Assembly (NCBI GenBank): GCA_964422065.1
Contig: CAYQZW010000023.1
Span: 1 to 19,403 of the forward strand
Reading direction: 5' to 3'
DNA length: 19,403 bases
From: S141-55 sp964422065
GTDB taxonomy: Bacteria; Hydrothermota; Hydrothermia; WGAB01
The notes below the pieces were generated by a model. It was given only the letters and a program-made list of their open reading frames with translations, ran no database searches and was not told the origin of the DNA. The position numbers were made by a program, and so were the translations under genes. Of this stretch, positions 14,231 through 19,403 are shown in pieces. The number at the start of each line of letters is the position of its first letter. The stretch's first letter is position 1.

Positions 14231-14665
14231 ATGGACATTACAAGAACCACACACTACACCCTGCGGACGCTGGTCGAACTGGCCCTCCACAAAGAGGGTG
14301 AGGTTGTCTCCAGCAAGGAGATCTCCGAGAAGCAGTTGGTTCCCCGGAACTACCTGCCCAAGATCGTCTTGATTCTGGCGACGAAAGGGCTCGTTCGGAC
14401 AGAGCGCGGGAAGATGGGTGGGCTGCGTCTCGCCGTCGATCCCGCAAAGATTACACTCCTCGACGTCTTGGAGGCCGTGGAAGGGCCCCTCACCTTCAAC
14501 CGTTGCGGGCTTTATCCTGAGGAGTGCCCTCATGGCCCGGAATGCCCTCTGGGCGCAGCCTGGGACGAGATTCAGGAGAAATTCGCAGAGTCGCTCCGGT
14601 CGGTGACCATCAAGGACTTGGCCGAGCGGCTCAAAAAGTTCCGAAAGGCATCCAAGAAGCGTTAA
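14231..14665 (+). CDS. Rrf2-family transcriptional regulator with Fe-S cluster cysteines
   Basis: From ATG 14231 the product is 144 residues, normal for the family. The winged helix is clear: ITRTTHYTLRTLVELAL (3-19), a recognition region with VPRNYLPKIVLILATKGLV (37-55), and the wing GKMGGLRLA (60-68). A dimerisation helix follows (LLDVLEAVEG). The cluster loop has Cys92, Cys99 and Cys105, close in position to the three cysteines of IscR and NsrR, so it probably binds a [2Fe-2S] or [4Fe-4S] cluster and senses iron-sulfur status, nitric oxide or redox state. The C-terminus is lysine-rich. No isc/suf or NO-detoxification genes are nearby, so its targets are unknown apart from likely autoregulation. 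Its stop codon lies inside a hairpin shared with uvrA. Confidence 0.93.
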   Translation: MDITRTTHYTLRTLVELALHKEGEVVSSKEISEKQLVPRNYLPKIVLILATKGLVRTERGKMGGLRLAVDPAKITLLDVLEAVEGPLTFNRCGLYPEECPHGPECPLGAAWDEIQEKFAESLRSVTIKDLAERLKKFRKASKKR

Positions 14666-14689
14666 ACCGAGACCCTCTCTCGGTTTAAC
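14661..14689. terminator. Shared stem-loop at the convergent ends of rrf2 and uvrA
   Basis: A perfect 12-bp inverted repeat, GTTAAACCGAGA (14661-14672) and TCTCGGTTTAAC (14678-14689), encloses the loop CCCTC. Both stop codons are TAA and both lie in the left arm, sharing the bases TTAA at 14662-14665. Neither strand has a long T run after the stem, so termination may be inefficient; blocking 3' exonucleases or read-through between convergent genes is an alternative role. Confidence 0.75.
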
Positions 14690-17481
14690 ACCTCCCGCAG
14701 GTAACGGCCCGTGATGGAGGCCGGGCTCTCTGCTACGGCCTCCGGCGGGCCTTCTGCTACAATCTGCCCCCCAGCATCACCCCCCTCCGGCCCTAAGTCA
14801 ATCACCCAATCCGCAGACTTGATGACGTCCAGATGATGTTCGATCACGACCACCGTATTGCCCATGTCGACCAAGCGTTGGAGGACGTCGATCAATTTCT
14901 GGACGTCTGCAAAATGAAGACCTACGGTAGGTTCGTCTAAGATATAAAGGGTCCGGCCAGTGGCCTTCTTGGAAAGTTCTTTCGCCAACTTGATGCGCTG
15001 GGCTTCACCGCCGGAAAGGGTAGTCGCAGGTTGCCCGAGCTTGATATAGCCCAACCCCACATCCTGAAGGAGTCGCAGATACTTCATAATCGACGGGATG
15101 TCCGCAAAGAGTTCTGCCGCACGGTCTACCGACATCTCTAAAATCTGGGCGATATCATAGCCTTTAAATTTCACCTCCAGGGTCTCGCGGTTATACCGCT
15201 TGCCCTTACACACCTCACAGGGGATGTAGACATCGGGTAAAAACTGCATCTCGATCAAAATATAGCCGCTTCCCTGGCACGCCTCACATCGTCCACCTCT
15301 GACATTGAACGAAAATCGACTTTTTGTATATCCCCGCATTTTGGCCTCAGGCAACTGCGCAAAGAGCTCACGGATTGGGGTAAAGACTCCAGTGTAGGTT
15401 GCAGGGTTCGACCGAGGGGTTCGCCCAATCGGAGATTGGTCGATATTAATGACCTTATCCAGATATTCGACTCCTTCCAATCCATCGTGCGGTCCCATAG
15501 GGTCACGGGATCCATAAAGGGCTCGGCGAAGCGCGGGATAAAGGGTGTCTTCGATCAGAGAAGACTTCCCGGAGCCGGAGACCCCCGTGACGCACACAAA
15601 CAGCCCGAGAGGAATCCGAACATCAATGTTTTTCAAGTTGTTGGTTCGGGCGCCACGCAGAACCAAAAACTTCTCACCCGGTTCTCGCCGCTTCTTGGGG
15701 ATCGGGATCTGGAGAACTCCGGAGAGGTACTTGCCGGTCAGAGACTGTGGATGCTGTGCAATGGTCTCAGGTGGTCCCTCAGCCACGACCTCTCCTCCAT
15801 GGTCTCCTGCGCCTGGCCCCAGGTCTACGATCCAATCCGCGGTTCGGATGGTCTGCTCATCGTGCTCCACCACAATCACGGTATTGCCGATATCCCGGAG
15901 TCGCAAAAGAGTCTGGATGAGTCGGCCTGTATCGCGGGGGTGTAAGCCAATGGTCGGTTCGTCCAGGATATACAAAACGCCCGTCAGCCCGGAGCCGATT
16001 TGTGTAGCCAGACGGACCCGTTGATCCTCGCCGCCGGAGAGGGTTTCTGACGGACGGTCCAAGGTCAAATAGCCTACCCCCACATCGAGGAGGAATCGGA
16101 GTCGAGCCTGAATCTCTCGGAAGATTTGCCGTGCAATCAGGAGTTCTCGCCCAGTCGGCTGCAAGTGTTCGAAAAAGGTATAGGCCTCTTGGATCGACAT
16201 CTGGACGATGTCCCAGATCGAGTGATCTCGGATCTTGACGGCCAGGGCCTCCCGGCGGAGCCGAGCCCCTTTACAAACGGGACAAGACCGTTTGGACATG
16301 AACTGCTCGATCTCCTCGCGGACCCAGTCGGATTCGGTTTCGAGATAGCGTCGCCAGAGATGGGGGATCACGCCTTCATAGCCCCAGATTTCCGAATTGA
16401 AATGGTTGGGGTCGAATGTCCCCGTCTCATTGCCATATAACACCACGTTCCTGAAGATCTCGGGTAAATCTTTCCACGGGGTATCCAAGTCTACGCCATA
16501 CCGTCGGGCCAAGCGATAAAGTTTCCGATAGAGCCACTCATTGGGTTCACCATAGGGTTTCAGGGCACCGTCTTCGATAGAAAGGGTCGGATCGGGCACA
16601 ATCAGGCTGGGGTCCGGCTCCATCTCGACCCCCAGGCCATTACAGGCCGGACAGGCCCCATACGGCGAATTGAAGGAAAAGAGGCGGGGCTCCAGTTCCG
16701 GCATCGAGAAGCCGCATTTGGGGCATGTCAAGAGTTCACTAAAGAGGACTTCCTCTTCTTCGTCTCCAACTAAGACCTTCACGAAGCCTTCGGATTCTTT
16801 CAGGGCCTGTTCTACGGAATCGGCAAGTCGGGATCGGATCCCCTTCCGGATCTTCAACCGATCCACGACGATTTCGATGGTGTGGATTTTATATCGGTCG
16901 AGGGTGGGCGGTTCTTCCAGGAGATAGAGTTCGCCGTCCACGCGGACCCGGAGAAACCCCTTCTTTCTCAGTTTTTCGAACAGGGCTCGATATTCTCCCT
17001 TCCGACCCCGCACCACGGGCGAAAGGATCTGCATCTTGGTGCCTTCGGGATACCGCAAGAGGGCATCGACGATCTCGTCTAACGTGGTCTTCCGCAGGAC
17101 CACACCGCAATTCGGGCAATGGGGGACACCGATCCGAGCAAACAGGAGTCGGAGGTAGTCATAGATCTCGGTCACGGTCGCAACCGTGGATCGAGGGTTT
17201 TTCGAGGCTTTCCGGCGTTCGATGGCAATGGCAGGGGAAAGGCCCTCGATGTACTCGACATCGGGTTTTTCCATAAGCCCCAAAAATTGGCGGGCGTATG
17301 CCGACAGGGACTCTACGTACCGCCGTTGGCCTTCGGCATACAGGGTGTCGAAAGCCAGAGAGGACTTCCCGGAGCCCGAGATGCCGGTGATCACCACAAA
17401 CTTCTCCTTCGGAATCTCGACATGGAGATTCTTGAGGTTGTGCACTCGGGCGCCGTGGACAATGATCTTCTTTGGGGCCAT
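14662..17481 (-). CDS. uvrA: UvrABC excinuclease subunit A
   Basis: The 939-residue protein is full length (family about 940). It is the damage-sensing ATPase of nucleotide excision repair and loads UvrB; neither uvrB nor uvrC is in the window. Two ABC ATPase modules are visible: Walker A GISGSGKSS (33-41) and GVSGSGKSS (about residue 635), with signatures LSGGEDQR and LSGGEAQR and Walker B ILDEPTIGLHP and ILDEPTVGLHF. Zinc modules show CPNC, CPKC with CPAC, CPVC, and CEAC with CEVC around GSGYIL. The first signature has Asp where Ala is usual (GGEDQR). The ATG at 17481 lacks a Shine-Dalgarno but has a well-formed promoter ending nine bases upstream. The last codons and stop form a hairpin shared with rrf2, whose stop overlaps by four bases. 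Confidence 0.98.
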   Translation of the reverse strand: MAPKKIIVHGARVHNLKNLHVEIPKEKFVVITGISGSGKSSLAFDTLYAEGQRRYVESLSAYARQFLGLMEKPDVEYIEGLSPAIAIERRKASKNPRSTVATVTEIYDYLRLLFARIGVPHCPNCGVVLRKTTLDEIVDALLRYPEGTKMQILSPVVRGRKGEYRALFEKLRKKGFLRVRVDGELYLLEEPPTLDRYKIHTIEIVVDRLKIRKGIRSRLADSVEQALKESEGFVKVLVGDEEEEVLFSELLTCPKCGFSMPELEPRLFSFNSPYGACPACNGLGVEMEPDPSLIVPDPTLSIEDGALKPYGEPNEWLYRKLYRLARRYGVDLDTPWKDLPEIFRNVVLYGNETGTFDPNHFNSEIWGYEGVIPHLWRRYLETESDWVREEIEQFMSKRSCPVCKGARLRREALAVKIRDHSIWDIVQMSIQEAYTFFEHLQPTGRELLIARQIFREIQARLRFLLDVGVGYLTLDRPSETLSGGEDQRVRLATQIGSGLTGVLYILDEPTIGLHPRDTGRLIQTLLRLRDIGNTVIVVEHDEQTIRTADWIVDLGPGAGDHGGEVVAEGPPETIAQHPQSLTGKYLSGVLQIPIPKKRREPGEKFLVLRGARTNNLKNIDVRIPLGLFVCVTGVSGSGKSSLIEDTLYPALRRALYGSRDPMGPHDGLEGVEYLDKVINIDQSPIGRTPRSNPATYTGVFTPIRELFAQLPEAKMRGYTKSRFSFNVRGGRCEACQGSGYILIEMQFLPDVYIPCEVCKGKRYNRETLEVKFKGYDIAQILEMSVDRAAELFADIPSIMKYLRLLQDVGLGYIKLGQPATTLSGGEAQRIKLAKELSKKATGRTLYILDEPTVGLHFADVQKLIDVLQRLVDMGNTVVVIEHHLDVIKSADWVIDLGPEGGDAGGQIVAEGPPEAVAESPASITGRYLREVLNRERVSV

Positions 17482-17490
17482 AGGCCTAAT

Positions 17491-17519
17491 AGCATACGCA
17501 TCCCCGGCCAGGGCTTCAA
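17491..17519 (-). promoter_or_regulatory. Promoter of uvrA (near-leaderless)
   Basis: The minus strand reads TTGAAG (17514-17519), a 17-bp spacer, TATGCT (17491-17496), then nine bases to ATG 17481. Transcription should start zero to three bases before the ATG. I saw no LexA-like box here, so SOS control is not indicated. Confidence 0.6.
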
Positions 17520-17544
17520 TGGGAGTCAGGGGGCGTCTAAGATC

Positions 17545-18459
17545 TCAGGACGGTGAATCTTCCTGGGGTTCTTCTTCTACCCACGGTTCGATGTGGGCCG
17601 TCACCTTGCCTTTGATGTGCTGGTTGACTTCTTTTTCCAATTGAGTCACGAGGTCATGGGCCTCTTTCAGGGTCATGTCCGGGCTGGCCTCCACATGGAG
17701 GATCACCTCGATGTGTTGGCCATAGCGATGGATTTCAATGTCATGGACGTTGTCGAGCCCGGGGATCTTTGCAGCAGCTTTTTGGACAAGGTCCGCCAGT
17801 TCTTTCGGAACCGGCTCTCCGAGTAGGGGGGACCCGATCTCCTGGACCAAGCGATAGGCGGTCCAGAGGATATACCCAGCGATGCCGAAGCCTAAAAGAC
17901 CGTCCATCCAGGGGAAAGCCCCCTGTGCCAACAGACCGATCCCCACTGCATACGAGGTCCAGGCGTCCGACCGGTGGTGAAACGCGTCGCTCTTCAGTCC
18001 CGGGGAATTCAGGGCCTCCCCAAATCGAAGCGAAAGAATGGTCATACCCTCCTTGAGCAGGCCGGTGGCCAGGACGATCAGAATCGCCCAGATGGGGATG
18101 GCCTGGGCCTGAGGATGGAGGATGCGGGTTGAGGCTTTGACCAGGAACTCCAAGCCGACCAAGGCCAGGATCACTGCAATAGCGAAGCCAGAGAGGAACT
18201 CTGCGCGACCGTGGCCAAAGGGATGCTCCGGGTCTGCAGGCTTCATGGCGAGCCGCGCTCCCAGATAGACCAAAAATGTGGTGAGGGCATCGCTCATGCT
18301 ATGAAACGCGTCTGCCTTCAGAGCCACAGATTGGAGGAGCTCACCGAGGACCCACTTAATCCCCCCGATGACAAGATTGGCAAGGATGACCGCAGTAGCG
18401 ACCAGTCGGACTTTCCGGAGACGCTCTGCTTCGGTGAGCGAAGGAGTGGCTGGGACCAT
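17545..18459 (-). CDS. Cation diffusion facilitator (CDF) family metal exporter, zinc-type site
   Basis: The 304-residue proton-coupled exporter moves divalent metal out of the cytoplasm. It has six predicted TM segments and a C-terminal cytoplasmic domain (from about 215) with IPGLDNVHDIEIHRYG and EVILHVEASPDM. In TM2, HSMSD supplies His53 and Asp57; in TM5, HHRSD supplies His161 and Asp165. Aligned to YiiP from the GHGRAE motif, this is an HxxxD plus HxxxD site, which in the family points to Zn2+ rather than Mn2+. The very C-terminus is acidic (EEEPQEDSPS). The start lies three bases after the plsY stop, so it is probably translated from the same mRNA. Fe2+, Co2+ or Cd2+ transport cannot be excluded. 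Confidence 0.93.
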   Translation of the reverse strand: MVPATPSLTEAERLRKVRLVATAVILANLVIGGIKWVLGELLQSVALKADAFHSMSDALTTFLVYLGARLAMKPADPEHPFGHGRAEFLSGFAIAVILALVGLEFLVKASTRILHPQAQAIPIWAILIVLATGLLKEGMTILSLRFGEALNSPGLKSDAFHHRSDAWTSYAVGIGLLAQGAFPWMDGLLGFGIAGYILWTAYRLVQEIGSPLLGEPVPKELADLVQKAAAKIPGLDNVHDIEIHRYGQHIEVILHVEASPDMTLKEAHDLVTQLEKEVNQHIKGKVTAHIEPWVEEEPQEDSPS

Positions 18460-18462
18460 GGG

Positions 18463-19116
18463 TCAGACAACCAAATCAAGTTTTCGCTTGACGTCGGTAT
18501 CAAAGAGAAGGCGGTTCCAGAGGGTCGGCCAGAAGGGACGTCCCGCCTTGAGATCCTGCGGCAAGGGATAAATCCGCTTCAGGAGGACGACAGCCAGGGC
18601 CGAAAGGGTCAACCCCTGGGCCCAAGGCGCCCCACCACACACCGGGCAGAAAAATGACAGGAGCACCGCCGTAATCAGGGCCAAAAGGACCCCGAGGGCG
18701 TTCTCCTTAAGGAGGGTAAAGATCAGAACCACAATGAGCGAGAGAAGGGTGATCTTGGGGACCATCACCAGGAAGAGCCCCAAGGTCACCGAGATCCCAC
18801 GTCCTCCTTGGAACTTCAAGTAGATGGACCAGTTGTGCCCCACAATGGCGGCAATGCCACCGACAACCTGGAGCCCCAGGGACAGCCCCCAGGCCCGGAG
18901 GAAAAGCACCACGACGATGGCCTTGGAGATATCCAGCAGTCCACTCAAGACACCGTAAGGCACCCCGATACTCCGGGCCACATTCGATCCCCCGACATTC
19001 CCGGTACCGACCTTACGGATGTCAATCCCTTTGACCAGACGGGGGATCAGATAGGAAAAGGGGATTGAGCCGACCAGATAGCCAAAAAGGGCTATCCAGA
19101 GAGGTTGTGGGTGCAT
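18463..19116 (-). CDS. plsY: Acyl-phosphate:glycerol-3-phosphate acyltransferase
   Basis: The 217-residue inner-membrane enzyme transfers the acyl group of acyl-phosphate to glycerol-3-phosphate, the first committed step of phospholipid synthesis. Three family motifs are present: GSIPFSYL (16-23), IRKVGTGNVGGSNVAR (33-48) and GHNWSIYLKFQGGRG (93-107). Several TM segments fit the usual topology. A CPVC pair (157-160) in the C-terminal half is not a family feature. ATG 19116 places GYLVGSIPF at the usual distance from the N-terminus; it overlaps the upstream DksA/TraR gene by 25 bases, so the two are co-transcribed. Its substrate could come from PlsX (not in the window) or from the DegV/DAK2 pair at the left end. 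Confidence 0.97.
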   Translation of the reverse strand: MHPQPLWIALFGYLVGSIPFSYLIPRLVKGIDIRKVGTGNVGGSNVARSIGVPYGVLSGLLDISKAIVVVLFLRAWGLSLGLQVVGGIAAIVGHNWSIYLKFQGGRGISVTLGLFLVMVPKITLLSLIVVLIFTLLKENALGVLLALITAVLLSFFCPVCGGAPWAQGLTLSALAVVLLKRIYPLPQDLKAGRPFWPTLWNRLLFDTDVKRKLDLVV

Positions 19117-19403
19117 CGCGAGCAGAGGTTTGTCCAGGGCAAAATCTCTAACCGCTCCGGCTCGATTTCCTGGCCGCAGACCTCACAAATCCCGTAGGTC
19201 CCGTCGTCGATCCGCTCTAACGCCTTGTCAATGGCGCGGAGCAATTCGATCTCCCGATCGGCCAGTTTCGACATGAGGTCTTCCGTGAGGGTGAAATTTG
19301 CCCAGTCCTCCCGATCCATGGGCTCGTGCATGCTCTCTCCTAATCGGTCCTCATCCTCCTTGCTCCGGATGAGATAGGAGAGGATCTCTTGCTTCTTCGT
19401 AAT
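19092..19403 (-). CDS. DksA/TraR-family zinc-finger regulator, 5' end outside the window
   Basis: The frame is open to the right edge; 103 residues are visible and the true start is outside. A Met at 19331 would give a 79-residue protein, but the 24 codons before it (beginning ITKKQEIL) contain no stop and look like the first coiled-coil helix, so that Met is probably internal. Visible parts are the end of one helix, a tip with Asp30-x2-Asp33-x-Ala35 (visible numbering) matching the DxxDxA motif of DksA, a second helix (EDLMSKLADREIELLRAIDK), and a C4 zinc finger (Cys73, Cys76, Cys94, Cys97; GTYGICEVCGQEI). DksA-like proteins insert into the RNA polymerase secondary channel and modulate initiation, often with ppGpp. 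It overlaps plsY by 25 bases. Confidence 0.9.
   Translation of the reverse strand: MTKKQEILSYLIRSKEDEDRLGESMHEPMDREDWANFTLTEDLMSKLADREIELLRAIDKALERIDDGTYGICEVCGQEIEPERLEILPWTNLCSRCTHNLSG

Noticed and set aside
18637..18648. CPVC motif in PlsY considered as a metal or redox site
   Set aside because: A single CxxC pair in or near a membrane segment without partners; no support for a function.

Overview
The window reads as chromosomal DNA of a Gram-negative (two-membrane), probably thermophilic bacterium. An outer-membrane TonB-dependent receptor, a PorV/PorQ-like barrel and a secreted protein with a type-A-sorting/FlgD-like C-terminal domain are typical of the FCB superphylum and related candidate phyla (KSB1, WOR-3/Hydrothermae-like lineages). 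The 7Fe ferredoxin closely resembles that of Thermus, and several genes appear to be transcribed leaderless. The taxon is inference; there is no rRNA gene to settle it. I see no tRNA, CRISPR array, insertion sequence or phage gene. The coding sequence is GC-rich and densely packed.

Layout. (1) 97-1799, plus strand: a DegV-family protein overlapping by ATGA with a short DAK2-domain kinase, a compact version of the FakB/FakA fatty-acid kinase pair. (2) 9206 down to 1812, minus strand: a four-gene cell-envelope operon with tiny gaps or overlaps. Its order is a transthyretin-like/single-TM/acidic-tail protein, a TonB-dependent receptor with a carboxypeptidase-regulatory domain, a 940-residue secreted protein, and a PorV-like barrel. 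(3) 11146 down to 9276, minus strand: glutamate dehydrogenase and a 7Fe ferredoxin, each with its own promoter-like signal and a strong Shine-Dalgarno; the ferredoxin ends in a textbook intrinsic terminator. (4) 11153-13117: an EamA transporter and a threonine aldolase, divergent around a symmetric 66-bp promoter region. (5) 13149-14665: a small orphan envelope protein, a 383-bp gap without a gene, and an Fe-S-type Rrf2 regulator whose promoter carries a perfect 7+7 bp inverted repeat. (6) 19403 down to 14662, minus strand: the 3' part of a DksA/TraR-type regulator, plsY and a zinc-type CDF exporter (overlapping or 3 nt apart), then uvrA with its own promoter. uvrA and rrf2 converge and share a 12-bp stem-loop that contains both stop codons.

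How the genes work together. The DegV/DAK2 pair (exogenous fatty acid to acyl-phosphate) and PlsY (acyl-phosphate to lysophosphatidate) are consecutive steps of phospholipid synthesis, although they lie at opposite ends of the window. The four-gene envelope operon looks like one surface system: a receptor, a surface or secreted protein with a sorting domain, a PorV-type partner and an inner-membrane protein. The main points for a second look are that divergent operon, the divergent kinase pair, the recurrent leaderless promoters, the Rrf2 operator and the convergent stop-codon hairpin.
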